Part shown: positions 24,336 through 33,842 of the stretch, one piece after another
Position numbering within the stretch: position 1 is the first letter of the stretch
Layout of the letters: every line of letters starts with the position of its first letter
Position numbers and translations under genes: made by a program
Notes under the pieces: model-generated
Seen by the model: the letters and a program-made list of their open reading frames with translations, nothing else
The model's database searches: none
What the model was told of the DNA's origin: nothing
Source of the DNA: UBA1672 sp050633285
GTDB lineage: Bacteria; Pseudomonadota; Alphaproteobacteria; Micavibrionales; Micavibrionaceae
Direction of reading: 5' to 3'
Assembly (NCBI GenBank): GCA_050633285.1
Contig: JBOEGG010000002.1
Coordinates: 186,001-250,000 of the forward strand
DNA: 64,000 bases

Positions 24336-27005
24336 ATGGCACGTACAGGTCAAGATACACTTAAAACACGTCAAACATTAACAGTGGATGGCAAAGACTA
24401 TGATTATTTTTCGCTTGTTGAAGCGACAAAGGAAATAGGCGATGTTTCAAAGCTGCCCTATACGTTAAAAGTTCTGTTGGAAAACTTGTTACGTCATGAG
24501 GATGGGCGTTCTGTTCTTGTAGAAGATGTAAAAGCAGTGCAGCAATGGCTAACGAATAAGAAATCGACACATGAAATTGCATACCGCCCTGCGCGCGTAT
24601 TAATGCAGGATTTTACAGGCGTTCCCGCCGTTGTTGATCTTGCCGCAATGCGTGAGGCCATGGTCGCCCTTGGCGGTGATGCACAAAAAATCAATCCGCT
24701 TGTGCCGTGTGATTTGGTAATTGACCATTCTGTTATGGTGGATGAATATGGATCACCGGATGCATTCAAGGCAAATGTTGATCGTGAGTTTGAGCGTAAT
24801 GGCGAACGTTATGAATTCTTGAAATGGGGGCAGGGCGCATTTAAAAACTTCCGTGTTGTGCCACCCGGTACAGGAATTTGCCATCAGGTAAACCTTGAAT
24901 ATTTGGCACAAACTGTTTGGGCTGATGCAGATGATCAAAACCCTGACCGTACGGTAATTTACCCCGATACATTAGTTGGTACAGATTCACATACAACAAT
25001 GGTGAACGGCTTGGCCGTCCTCGGTTGGGGTGTCGGCGGGATTGAGGCCGAAGCCGCAATGTTGGGGCAACCTGTATCCATGCTTATCCCTGAAGTTGTT
25101 GGCTTTAAGCTAACAGGCGAAATGAAAGAAGGTACAACGGCAACTGACCTTGTCTTACGTGTCGTTGAAATGCTGCGTGGGCTTGGCGTTGTTGGTAAAT
25201 TTGTTGAGTTTTACGGCGAAGGTCTTGATAATTTATCATTGGCGGATCAGGCAACGATTGCCAATATGGCGCCTGAATATGGTGCAACGTGCGGTTTCTT
25301 CCCAATTGATGAGGAAACATTAAATTATCTGCGCTTTACAGGACGTGATGAACATCGTGTAAACGTGGTCGAGGCTTACGCAAAGGCGCAAGGGATGTGG
25401 CGTGATGCAAACACACCTGATCCTGAGTTTACAACAACAATGTCTCTTGATCTTGCCGATATTGAACCTGCTATCTCAGGGCCAAAACGCCCACAGGATC
25501 GTATCGCTCTTTCATATGCAAAACCTGCATTTAAAGATTTATGTCCGGAAGAAACATCTGCACAAGTGCAGGGTGCGGACTATACATTGGATAATGGTGA
25601 TGTTGTTATTGCCGCGATTACAAGCTGTACAAATACATCAAACCCATCTGTTCTGGTGGCTGCAGGGCTTGTTGCACGTAAGGCACGTGCACTTGGTATG
25701 CAGGTCAAACCTTGGGTGAAAACCTCTCTCGCACCTGGCTCTCAGGTCGTAACTGATTACCTTGAAAAGGCAGGCTTGCAAGATGATTTGGATGCCCTTG
25801 GGTTTCATACTGTCGGGTATGGTTGCACAACATGTATTGGTAATTCCGGGCCACTTCCAACACCAATTGGTGATGCGATAGATGAAAAAGATTTGAATGT
25901 TACAGCCGTTCTATCAGGAAATAGAAACTTTGAAGGGCGTATCTCGCCGCACATTAAATCAAATTACTTGGCTTCTCCGCCACTTGTTGTGGCTTATGCG
26001 CTGGCAGGGTCTATGCGTGTTGATATGTATAATGAGCCATTAGGGCAGGATAAAGATGGTAATGACATTTATCTAAAAGATATATGGCCATCAAACGCAG
26101 AAATTGCAAAAACAGTCTCTGAATGCCTGACATCCGAAATGTTTAAACAGCGTTACGCAGATGTCTTTAAAGGGCCAAAACAATGGCAAGAGATTGGTGG
26201 CGCGCAAAGCGGTCAAACCTATGACTGGCAGGACAGCTCTACTTATGTACGTAATCCACCATTCTTCTCAGGTATGGCCAAACAGGCCGGGGGTGTCAGT
26301 GATATCAAAGGTGCATATATGCTTGCCAAGCTTGCAGATTCTGTAACAACTGACCATATATCACCCGCAGGTGCGATTAAACGGGATGCTCCGGCAGGTG
26401 AATACCTAACCGGAAACCAAGTGCGTCCGGTAGATTTTAACTCTTATGGATCTCGCCGTGGTAATGATCAGGTTATGACACGCGGAACATTTGCCAATAT
26501 TCGTATTAAAAATGAAATGTTAGATGGTATTGAGGGTGGTTACACCAAACATATACCAACGGGTGAGCAGATGAGTATTTATGAAGCTTCTATGCGTTAT
26601 CAAGCAGAAGGGCAGCCTTTGATTGTTATCGCAGGTAAGGAATATGGTACTGGCTCATCACGCGACTGGGCGGCAAAAGGGACGCGTTTATTGGGTGTAA
26701 AAGCCGTCGTCGCGGAAAGCTTTGAGCGTATTCACAGATCAAACCTGATCGGAATGGGTGTGCTGCCACTACAGTTCAAGGACGAAAATCGTAATGATCT
26801 TGCCCTAACGGGTGAGGAGACATTTGATATTGCAGGTATCGCAGAAGGGTTAAAACCGGGACAAGACATCAACATGATGGTTCATTATCCTGATGGTTCA
26901 TCTAAGGAAACCACATTATTGTGTCGTATTGATACGTTGGATGAGATGGAATATTATCGTAATGGTGGTATTTTGCACTACGTGCTACGTCAACTTGCGG
27001 CGTAA
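24336..27005 (+). CDS. acnA: Aconitate hydratase A
   Basis: An 889-residue iron-sulfur enzyme of the AcnA/IRP type that converts citrate to isocitrate. The three cluster cysteines are visible: C431 in AITSCTNTSNPS, and C497 and C500 in GYGCTTCIGNSG. DSHTTMVNGLAVLGWGVGG and the swivel-domain motif GKEYGTGSSRDWAAKGTRLLG are also intact. Length is normal. Start: ATG at 24336 with AACGGAG ahead. It forms a single-gene unit closed by the terminator at 27034. Together with icd, two consecutive citric acid cycle steps are encoded within 9 kb, though in separate transcripts. Confidence 0.96.
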   Translation: MARTGQDTLKTRQTLTVDGKDYDYFSLVEATKEIGDVSKLPYTLKVLLENLLRHEDGRSVLVEDVKAVQQWLTNKKSTHEIAYRPARVLMQDFTGVPAVVDLAAMREAMVALGGDAQKINPLVPCDLVIDHSVMVDEYGSPDAFKANVDREFERNGERYEFLKWGQGAFKNFRVVPPGTGICHQVNLEYLAQTVWADADDQNPDRTVIYPDTLVGTDSHTTMVNGLAVLGWGVGGIEAEAAMLGQPVSMLIPEVVGFKLTGEMKEGTTATDLVLRVVEMLRGLGVVGKFVEFYGEGLDNLSLADQATIANMAPEYGATCGFFPIDEETLNYLRFTGRDEHRVNVVEAYAKAQGMWRDANTPDPEFTTTMSLDLADIEPAISGPKRPQDRIALSYAKPAFKDLCPEETSAQVQGADYTLDNGDVVIAAITSCTNTSNPSVLVAAGLVARKARALGMQVKPWVKTSLAPGSQVVTDYLEKAGLQDDLDALGFHTVGYGCTTCIGNSGPLPTPIGDAIDEKDLNVTAVLSGNRNFEGRISPHIKSNYLASPPLVVAYALAGSMRVDMYNEPLGQDKDGNDIYLKDIWPSNAEIAKTVSECLTSEMFKQRYADVFKGPKQWQEIGGAQSGQTYDWQDSSTYVRNPPFFSGMAKQAGGVSDIKGAYMLAKLADSVTTDHISPAGAIKRDAPAGEYLTGNQVRPVDFNSYGSRRGNDQVMTRGTFANIRIKNEMLDGIEGGYTKHIPTGEQMSIYEASMRYQAEGQPLIVIAGKEYGTGSSRDWAAKGTRLLGVKAVVAESFERIHRSNLIGMGVLPLQFKDENRNDLALTGEETFDIAGIAEGLKPGQDINMMVHYPDGSSKETTLLCRIDTLDEMEYYRNGGILHYVLRQLAA

Positions 27006-27033
27006 TATCTCTTCACAGATAAATATATAGAAG

Positions 27034-27064
27034 AACGCTTTTTACACTGTAAGGGGCGTTTTTT
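27034..27064 (+). terminator. Intrinsic terminator of acnA
   Basis: AACGCTTTTTAC pairs with GTAAGGGGCGTT (three G-U) around ACT, followed by TTTT. Confidence 0.8.
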
Positions 27065-27069
27065 AATAC

Positions 27070-28758
27070 TTAGCTTGGCTCAATATAGATATCTGAATAA
27101 TCAATATCATCATCTGGGTTTTGGTCGTGTTCATCATCATCTGTGTGATCAACCTGATTGTTAAGCGTAACCGATGCAACTTTTCCGTCTTCGGAAACTT
27201 CGGCAGAAAAAGATATATGCTCGGGACGTCGTTTCTTGCTTAAATATTCTTCAGGATTGATGTGGTCATCTTCATTATAGGGGGACAGGCTTTTAACAAC
27301 TTCAAGATCAACATCATCCACGTCGTAATTGCCAACAGGGCGCGTGTAATCTGATTGTGTTGCGGTGATACCTTGGTAGAGTGGGTTGTGCTGTGAGCTA
27401 TTATTATAAGCGCGAATTAATTCGTTTTTCATGCCATTTTTTATATCGTCTGCTACGTTTTGGGCTGAATCAGTTGTTAAAGCTGCGCCTTTGCGAGCAA
27501 TATAGGAAACTTTCTTACCATTTTGCTCTATATATTCATATGCGGCGCTACTGCTGAAAATAACACCAGTGGCTAATAACGTTGCAGCAGCAATGTTTAC
27601 ATCGGTTGAAAGGGATGAGGCATGTGATGCCATTTCGGAAAAGCTTTGCATATGCGAGGCTTCCCATATATATGCACCACCTTTGGCAGATAAATGCATT
27701 GAAGGTAACCATTTAAATGCGAAATCTTTTAGGTATTCTCCACGCGCAACATACCCGACAAGATTGTGGCTCATTTCATGCGTTATCGTTGTGTCAGAAC
27801 TAATTTTACCAATTTGCTCTTTCCATCGCCTTGCCTCTATCATTTGATCTGCGGCCATAAGGCCATACCCAATTATGGCCGCACTGCCACCAATCAAATG
27901 ACCGTTCAGATCTCCGCTGCCTGCCATCATCTGCGCACCGTGCAAAGCCTGTGGTATATGAACAAGAGAGCCCAATCCTGCGAATGAGGAATTTATGCGT
28001 GCGTGAATAATTTCTTTTCCGACACTGCTTTCAGCAAAGCTCTCGATAGCTTGTTTTTTCTCTGTTGCTTGTTCTTTTCTCTTTGTTAGAAATACAGGCT
28101 CTTCGTAGTCTTTATTTTGTTTTCGTGGATCAAGGTTAAAAGATGACTTGAACAGTGTTTCTAAGGATTTGTTTGCTAAATCAGAAGGTGCTGTACCAAT
28201 TACAGCCAAGCGTTTAGGGAGGCGCGCGTGGGATTGATACCATCCAACATTACGAAGAGCGTTCCCGCCACCTGTTGCGAGGCTTCCTTTGTCCATGGTT
28301 TCGGAAAGGTGCCCCATACCTGTTATGATATTATCGTTAAACTTACTAAAATCCCCTGAGAGAACGCCTGTGGCAGCAAGGCCAAGAGCCGCAGTTCCTT
28401 GTAGGGCAATAAAAATCTTTGTGCTTTTCTTTGCTGCTTTATCTTCGAAATCACTTGTTGATGATGTCCAACCGGCTTCATCATAGGAATACTGAAAACG
28501 TACCTGTTCGCTGCGATGCCACATCGGTACAGGAGGGGTTAATGTTAATAGGGGGGCTTCATCAGGGAAGTTATCGCTACCAATAGGGTGTTCTGCTTGA
28601 GAATTATTGTATCTATGGTGTTTTGGGCGTAGGTCATTTTGCTTATCTACCCACTTTCTTGGGTCAAGATGACCATCAATACGTGTTGTACGGCGATGGA
28701 CGCCAGCACTTGTCTGATACGTTTGGGAATGTCCACTTTTATTGAACTTCTTGGCCAT
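27070..28758 (-). CDS. Large unknown protein with hydrophobic segments and an HExxH motif
   Basis: A 562-residue protein of no recognised family. The N-terminal 110 residues are polar, rich in His, Asn and Arg. Hydrophobic stretches lie at about 115-135 (IFIALQGTAALGLAATGVLS), 285-303 (LIGGSAAIIGYGLMAA) and 385-402 (VNIAAATLLATGVIFSS). Between them is HEMSH at 327-331 in TTITHEMSHNLVGYVARGE, the shape of a zinc-protease helix. The last 40 residues are very acidic (many Asp, His and Glu). It is the last gene of a reverse cluster with those at 28853 and 29891. A membrane-acting effector or peptidase is conceivable, but this is speculation. Confidence 0.55.
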   Translation of the reverse strand: MAKKFNKSGHSQTYQTSAGVHRRTTRIDGHLDPRKWVDKQNDLRPKHHRYNNSQAEHPIGSDNFPDEAPLLTLTPPVPMWHRSEQVRFQYSYDEAGWTSSTSDFEDKAAKKSTKIFIALQGTAALGLAATGVLSGDFSKFNDNIITGMGHLSETMDKGSLATGGGNALRNVGWYQSHARLPKRLAVIGTAPSDLANKSLETLFKSSFNLDPRKQNKDYEEPVFLTKRKEQATEKKQAIESFAESSVGKEIIHARINSSFAGLGSLVHIPQALHGAQMMAGSGDLNGHLIGGSAAIIGYGLMAADQMIEARRWKEQIGKISSDTTITHEMSHNLVGYVARGEYLKDFAFKWLPSMHLSAKGGAYIWEASHMQSFSEMASHASSLSTDVNIAAATLLATGVIFSSSAAYEYIEQNGKKVSYIARKGAALTTDSAQNVADDIKNGMKNELIRAYNNSSQHNPLYQGITATQSDYTRPVGNYDVDDVDLEVVKSLSPYNEDDHINPEEYLSKKRRPEHISFSAEVSEDGKVASVTLNNQVDHTDDDEHDQNPDDDIDYSDIYIEPS

Positions 28759-28852
28759 AAAACTATTTTCATCTGTGCATGCTGTACAGACTATTATAGC
28801 AAGAAAGCAGTGTGGTCAAAAAAACTTTGTAAACCTATGATATTAAAGATAA

Positions 28853-29767
28853 TTACTCTATGTAGTTATCATTGTCCTCAGTAGGGTTTTCACGCGTTCT
28901 TTTCTCTGCGAGTTGTATGAGTAAGTTAAAATCCGGGCGTTCCGGACGGTAACGAAGTTTACACATATTCTCCAACGCGTTAATTTGTGCATCAAGTTCA
29001 GAGATGCGTATACGCCCTTTCTTTACCTGACGTTCTTCATCGGAATATTTCTCAATGATACCCTGATCCATCTTCTCGCTATTTTCCCCAACAATATAAG
29101 AGAGCTGCACACCTTCTAAAAAGTCAGCCGCAGTACTAAGTGCAGCACCGACTTTTAGCTTTATATTTTTCTCTTGTGGTGTAACTGTGTAATTGAAAGT
29201 CGTTGTTTTTTCGGGTTCACGTAAAACCATACTACAGCGACCGCTTTTACGGCCTAAATGCGCGACTAAAGCAACGTTTCCCTCGTAATCAATTTTTATC
29301 TCTTTTCCGGCCTGCATAAAGGCGTTCTCAGCCATTTTGATCGAGCCCTCATAATCGCTTTTACTAATTGTTTGGCATTTTTCAATCACATCAAGGAAGG
29401 GATGGTAATCACCGCAGGTATAGATCCTTTTACCTGCATGATAAACGGCAACCCACCGATCAGGCTGATATGTACGTTCATAATTGCTCAAAGCACTATC
29501 CCATAACTCAAACCAATCAAGTGGAACAGTTCTGTTAACAATAGGGCCGCGTTTTTCGAATTCTTGGATAACATGAGCAGCCAAACGTGAGCAGGAATGC
29601 ATGTTATGTGCGCGTATCACGATTTTTTCAGGTTCACCTTCACCTGCTTGCAGACTCAAGGGCATACGCGTACTAAGGGCTTCAATAAACAAGGCATTTT
29701 CGCCAATGTCATTGCCTTTTTCATTGATTATGAACTTCTCTCGAAGGAGCGAAACCTCAATATCCAT
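28853..29767 (-). CDS. Unknown cytoplasmic protein, middle gene of a three-gene cluster
   Basis: A 304-residue protein with mixed strands and helices and no membrane segment or signal peptide. Recognisable stretches include RAHNMHSCSRLAAHVIQEFEKRG, PLDWFELWDSALSNYER and, near 180-200, LVAHLGRKSGRCSMVLREP. The C-terminal 60 residues form a charged helix (ISELDAQINALENMCKLRYR). No family was recognised. It lies 95 bases upstream of the HExxH gene and 124 bases downstream of the 183-residue gene, all on the same strand. The cluster may be one transcription unit. Confidence 0.55.
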   Translation of the reverse strand: MDIEVSLLREKFIINEKGNDIGENALFIEALSTRMPLSLQAGEGEPEKIVIRAHNMHSCSRLAAHVIQEFEKRGPIVNRTVPLDWFELWDSALSNYERTYQPDRWVAVYHAGKRIYTCGDYHPFLDVIEKCQTISKSDYEGSIKMAENAFMQAGKEIKIDYEGNVALVAHLGRKSGRCSMVLREPEKTTTFNYTVTPQEKNIKLKVGAALSTAADFLEGVQLSYIVGENSEKMDQGIIEKYSDEERQVKKGRIRISELDAQINALENMCKLRYRPERPDFNLLIQLAEKRTRENPTEDNDNYIE

Positions 29768-29890
29768 GTTGATTCCCGCTTAGATGCAATAAGGTTAGTG
29801 TGTGCGTATCGATGATACAACATGCATCATAACACATTCACTGAAATCATAAAGACTGTTGATGTTTTTGTTAGGTAGATTTTTTTAGGA

Positions 29891-30442
29891 TTAAGCAGCA
29901 AAACGTGGTTTTGGTGCTGCATATTGTGGAGCCGCTTGTGGAGCGTCTAATAAGCTAAGCTGTTTTGCATAGTGAGCAAGGTTGCGCTCTATTTCCATGC
30001 GCTGTGGAAGGTCTTCCATAAATGCCTGCATGCCTTCGCTGATTGTGCTTCTCATGTTAAAGCTGCCTGAAATTGACTTTCCTGAAAGGCGTGCCAATGT
30101 ACCCTGACCATGTGCTGCTGCTTTGCTTGCTTCAATATCTGTAATATATTCACTGTAACATTCTATAGCAGTATTTAGGTCAACCTCTTGAGTCCAGCTT
30201 CCGGCTATTTCGGACACCGCTTCCGCGAAAGCTGTACCCAAGAGGCTTTCCATGATCATGCTACCAAGCATACCATCGTGGTCATTCGCTGCTTTGAAGT
30301 TGGGATTAGCGCCAATGAAAAGAGGGCCTTTGTTATCTGGCTGATCAGGGTGGGGAGCCAGATTCTGCAAATCTTGCATAAGATTAGAAATCTTTGCTGC
30401 GATTGTGTATCTCTGACTGTCCTGATTAACTGCGTAACTCAT
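29891..30442 (-). CDS. Unknown helical protein, first gene of a three-gene cluster
   Basis: A 183-residue protein with helical character and a short Ala/Pro-rich tail (APQAAPQYAAPKPRFAA). A mildly hydrophobic stretch at 60-80 (GSMIMESLLGTAFAEAVSEIA) is too polar for a clear membrane helix. The family is unknown. GAGGGAC lies ahead of the ATG. The upstream 320 bases are very AT-rich and hold a small dyad at 30658, probably its control region. With the 304- and 562-residue genes it forms an unknown reverse-strand cluster. Confidence 0.5.
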   Translation of the reverse strand: MSYAVNQDSQRYTIAAKISNLMQDLQNLAPHPDQPDNKGPLFIGANPNFKAANDHDGMLGSMIMESLLGTAFAEAVSEIAGSWTQEVDLNTAIECYSEYITDIEASKAAAHGQGTLARLSGKSISGSFNMRSTISEGMQAFMEDLPQRMEIERNLAHYAKQLSLLDAPQAAPQYAAPKPRFAA

Positions 30443-30758
30443 AATATTGTCCCTCTGTTAAGTCCAATACTATGATGTTCAAGTAAACATGAATTTAATT
30501 ATGCATAAAATTCGAAGTAATTCTTACTTTTACTTTAGTTTATATTTGTAAATAATTTATATAAAATTGTATATACTTTAAGGTGTCCTGTAAGGTATTG
30601 TTTTTAATGTATAAATATTAACTTGAGTTATGGGTTTTGTTTGGGCTAAGAGCTGTACCGTAAATTACGGCCTGAAAAAAAATATAATTTTTTATATGTA
30701 TGACTATGTATTGATATAAAGCAGCGCGCATTTATTAAGAAAATTAACATTATCGGCA
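30443..30758. promoter_or_regulatory. AT-rich control region with a dyad at 30658-30670
   Basis: CCGTAA and TTACGG flank one central base at 30658-30670, followed by A- and T-tracts likely to bend DNA. The stretch lies upstream of the reverse gene that starts at 30442. I see no gene in it. Confidence 0.35.
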
Positions 30759-30793
30759 TTAAAAAACGCGATATAGAGAAATCCATATCGCGT
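30759..30793 (-). terminator. Intrinsic terminator of cheZ
   Basis: On the reverse strand ACGCGATAT pairs perfectly with ATATCGCGT over a 10-base loop, followed by six T. Confidence 0.85.
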
Positions 30794-30821
30794 ATTCATA
30801 TATATAAGGAGGGGGGGAGGC

Positions 30822-31490
30822 TTAGTCGAACATAGAATCTATATCGCCTTGATCTGAATCACCGCCACTATCTTCACTGCGTAACACTGCATCAACTTCA
30901 TCTTGGCTCGATGCTTTTTGAACATGTGCCTCAATCGCTTCTTCATCTTTATCAACTTGAATGCCTAAGCGCTCAAATGTAGTGCTTAGGCGCTCTTCTA
31001 TGTTTTGTAAGTTCTGAAGTGTGTTTCGAATGCGCTGCCCTGTCAGGTCTTGAAAGGTACAGGCCATTAAAATGTCTTGAATATCATTTTTAATATGCTG
31101 TTTTATATCTTCCTGAATTGCGGCATCACCCCAATCCTTCTCTTCATCAACATATTCAACGATTCTATCGGCTGCGTCTAAAATAACATTGGCCGCATTC
31201 TCAGTGTCTTCAATAACAGATTCTAATTCAACACCTGTGTTGGCCGCACTGCCGGAACCTGTATGGTTAATCGCCCCTAGAATGTTTAATATCTCGGAGA
31301 AGCGGTTTGCGATCCCGGATTCTGCCATATCAACTTGTTGTGATGTAGCATTAATTTCCATTGAAATTTCATCAAAGCGACGCGCAATAAACGTTTCAAG
31401 AGTCTCTAACTGCGAATTGACGTTATCAACGGTACGATAAACCTCAGTATGCGTTGTTGCCGCGTCATTTGTTTTGTTTTCTGATGACAT
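30822..31490 (-). CDS. cheZ: CheY-P phosphatase CheZ
   Basis: A 222-residue helical protein that dephosphorylates CheY and so ends the chemotactic signal. The active-site pair of the family is present: D148 and Q152 in MACTFQDLTGQRIRN, matching D143/Q147 of E. coli. The extreme C-terminus (GDIDSMFD) is the acidic-aromatic tail expected to bind CheY. An ATG at 31547 would add 19 residues, but the Met at 31490 has AGAGGT in front and is preferred. The gene is alone with its own terminator, 18 kb from the main chemotaxis operon. Confidence 0.88.
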   Translation of the reverse strand: MSSENKTNDAATTHTEVYRTVDNVNSQLETLETFIARRFDEISMEINATSQQVDMAESGIANRFSEILNILGAINHTGSGSAANTGVELESVIEDTENAANVILDAADRIVEYVDEEKDWGDAAIQEDIKQHIKNDIQDILMACTFQDLTGQRIRNTLQNLQNIEERLSTTFERLGIQVDKDEEAIEAHVQKASSQDEVDAVLRSEDSGGDSDQGDIDSMFD

Positions 31491-31609
31491 TAATTTACCT
31501 CTGTAATCTTCCACACCTAGGAAGTATACCAAGCCTAATGTTAACAAACTACTATAATTCTAAAAACAAATGTACAGCATACTGATGTGTTTTTAGTATG
31601 AAGTTATGG

Positions 31610-32620
31610 TTAATCTGTTGAAACAGGCTTATACAGGTCGAAGACATCGATGACTTCAAGAAGCTGTTCAATTTCCTTCTTACACTGCATAGCTTGCGTC
31701 TTTGTTGCAACAGGTACAAAGAGGCTAGAGGCCTCAAACATATCTTTTTCATAAGGAATCATCATAAAGACGTATTTCTTCCCAAAGAGCACAGCCGTTA
31801 AGTCGGCATTGTCAAAGATATCTGCCGCTTCTGCTAATTCCTTTAATAACCGATCACCAATCATGAGTTCAGCCGCCTCAGGTTTGGTAGAATAAATATG
31901 GAATTTATCCCAATCCGGGTCTGAAACACTGATATGGACTTTATTCATCGTTTTCCAACGCGTATTGGCATAGGATTTCACCATTTTACTGTTGGCTGTG
32001 ATAATAGTGTGCCCATCAATAACATCTTCTCCTGTTTCCAAAAGAACGAAGATACCATCAAATACCGCGCCGTCTTTATGCGCCTTGGAATAAAGGCGTG
32101 CTTCTGAGAAAATAACTTTCACACCTTTATATGTACCCATAAAGCAATCTTCTGCCTTATATTCATTATGTGCCGGAACAACAGCGAGTTTTTCCAGTAT
32201 TTTTGCACTCACACCACGCTCAGGGTGGAAGCTTAAACCTTTATTCAGTGTTTGCGCTAATTTAGGCATAAAGACACTTTTATGTTCACGCGTATATGTC
32301 TTGATTGGCCGACCTGCCCATACTTGAACAAATGCCGTTGGTATGAATGATGCCAGTAATGTCACGATTGCAGGCGTGACCTGAGCTTCCATTAAAAAGA
32401 ACCAGCCAAATGCCGCAACCCCAATTAAAACAGAAAATATACTGAGGTTCATGGCAATGAACCCACGGGTTCTGTGTTGTTTCATGCGGTTTATACGCAT
32501 ATCCTCGGATTCTTTGATTAAAGCCTCAAGGTCTTTATCAAATCTTCGGTCATCCACGCGGCCAAGGTCGGATGATATGTCCGCTTTGTCCTTTAATGCT
32601 GTCTTATTTTGTATAGTCAT
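31610..32620 (-). CDS. DUF3137-type membrane protein
   Basis: A 336-residue protein. After a polar N-terminus of about 50 residues come two membrane helices (FIAMNLSIFSVLIGVAAFGWFF and VTPAIVTLLASFIPTAFVQVW), then a large cytoplasmic domain with CFMGTYKGVKVIFSEARLY, VFDGIFVLLE and KFHIYSTKPEAAELM. This layout fits the DUF3137 (galanin-like) group of uncharacterised proteins. No enzymatic residues can be named. It lies between cheZ and the DUF455 gene, all reverse; gaps of 119 and 41 bases suggest it is cotranscribed with the upstream DUF455 gene. Confidence 0.7.
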   Translation of the reverse strand: MTIQNKTALKDKADISSDLGRVDDRRFDKDLEALIKESEDMRINRMKQHRTRGFIAMNLSIFSVLIGVAAFGWFFLMEAQVTPAIVTLLASFIPTAFVQVWAGRPIKTYTREHKSVFMPKLAQTLNKGLSFHPERGVSAKILEKLAVVPAHNEYKAEDCFMGTYKGVKVIFSEARLYSKAHKDGAVFDGIFVLLETGEDVIDGHTIITANSKMVKSYANTRWKTMNKVHISVSDPDWDKFHIYSTKPEAAELMIGDRLLKELAEAADIFDNADLTAVLFGKKYVFMMIPYEKDMFEASSLFVPVATKTQAMQCKKEIEQLLEVIDVFDLYKPVSTD

Positions 32621-32661
32621 GTGAAGTATCTAAGCAGCCAGATGGTAAGAGTGCAAGGTAT

Positions 32662-33519
32662 TTAATTTTTTACCAGATCTTCACTTGGGAAATCTAAATC
32701 CGCTAATGGCTCATACCAATCACGGATCATGCCCGCTTCTTCGCGCGATGGATGGTTAAATGGTTTCTTTAGTGCCCTGCCAAAATATTTCTTAACCAGG
32801 CCTTGCCAATATTCCTCGATATCATAGCTATGAAAGTCACACCAATGTTCAAACCAAACCGTTCCTGCGCGCACATGTGTGACCTCATCATCATGAATAA
32901 TTTTCAGCATAGCACTGGTTTTATCATCACCTTGCTTGTCCATAATGGCGATCATCCCCGGTGTCACATCTAATCCGCGCGCTTCTAATACCATCGGGAC
33001 AATGGCGAGGCGGGCGGGGAAGTCGTGTGCTGTTTTCTCGCTAGACTCCCATAAGCCATCATGCGCCGGTAAATCTCCATAAGCTGCGTCAAGGTCACTT
33101 AAACGCTCGGATAACATGAGAAAGTGTTTGGCTTCATCATCCGCAACTTTGATCCAATCGTCATAAAAAGCACGTGGTAATGAAAAGCCATCCTTGGCGT
33201 TATCCTGTGCAAAATGTGCAAAGCGCGCCAGAATATCCCAAGCCAGATCAATAGCATTCAGCTCTATATGTGATAAAGCATGTAGTAGAGCCACTTTAGA
33301 CTTCTTTGAACCTGCCTTACGTCGTCTGGGCATTTCGCTTGGGCAAAGCAGCTCCGGTTTGGCCGGGCGAGCAGGGCGCACAGGCATGTCACAGGCAAAA
33401 CCGACCTTATAGATAGTCCCGGCACGCCATTCTCGCGCATAGTGTCGTGTTTTATGCGCTTTTTCCTGTGGATCTGCACAAAGCAGAACGTCAAGTGCCG
33501 CATCACATAATGTGCTCAT
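32662..33519 (-). CDS. DUF455 ferritin-like protein
   Basis: A 285-residue protein of the DUF455 family, which has a ferritin-like four-helix fold related to tRNA hydroxylases. Metal-binding type residues are seen in ALLHALSHIELNAIDLAWD, WIKVADDEAKHFLMLSERL and MLKIIHDDEVTHVRAGTVW, giving the repeated E..H pattern of di-iron proteins. The substrate is unknown. The Met at 33519 has AAGAGC in front; an upstream extension adds a non-conserved, His-rich leader. An inverted repeat at 33621, about 100 bases upstream, may control it. Confidence 0.8.
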   Translation of the reverse strand: MSTLCDAALDVLLCADPQEKAHKTRHYAREWRAGTIYKVGFACDMPVRPARPAKPELLCPSEMPRRRKAGSKKSKVALLHALSHIELNAIDLAWDILARFAHFAQDNAKDGFSLPRAFYDDWIKVADDEAKHFLMLSERLSDLDAAYGDLPAHDGLWESSEKTAHDFPARLAIVPMVLEARGLDVTPGMIAIMDKQGDDKTSAMLKIIHDDEVTHVRAGTVWFEHWCDFHSYDIEEYWQGLVKKYFGRALKKPFNHPSREEAGMIRDWYEPLADLDFPSEDLVKN

Positions 33520-33620
33520 GGAAAGCTCTTTAGTTAAATGGTGTCTATGATCGGTATTTATAAGGAATATTCTATGTGTGCGCAAAGCATAAAATACAGA
33601 GGTACTTAATATCTACCTTA

Positions 33621-33637
33621 CATGCAAAAGTTGCATG
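33621..33637. promoter_or_regulatory. Perfect inverted repeat, possible operator
   Basis: CATGCAA and TTGCATG are separated by AAG. A second CATGC follows at 33642. It lies about 100 bases upstream of the DUF455 gene and also ahead of the rightward hairpin at 33785. Confidence 0.4.
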
Positions 33638-33784
33638 TCTATCATGCTGTTATGCAGAAAAAGTATAATAGAATATGGCTTGTTTTTCAAAATTGGCATG
33701 GATTGGTAAAAAAGTGAAAAAAAAATGCAAAAAGGCGATTTTAGCCATTGCATTTATTGAAATAGGGGCATATACACAACCCGT

Positions 33785-33842
33785 CCCCGGCTGCCGATCT
33801 CCCCCACACACACTCCCTCAGGCGGTCGGGGTTACCTTTTCT
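33785..33842 (+). ncRNA. Candidate small-RNA 3' hairpin/terminator with C-rich loop
   Basis: CCCCGGCTGCC at 33785-33795 pairs with GGCGGTCGGGG at 33821-33831 (two G-U). The 25-base loop is unusually C-rich and includes CTCCCCC and CTCCCTC. TTACCTTTTCT follows. It is the only strongly GC-rich spot in an AT-rich gap. No gene ends here on the forward strand, so the transcript would be a small RNA. The rest of the gap 33520-33840 has no supported protein gene. Confidence 0.4.
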
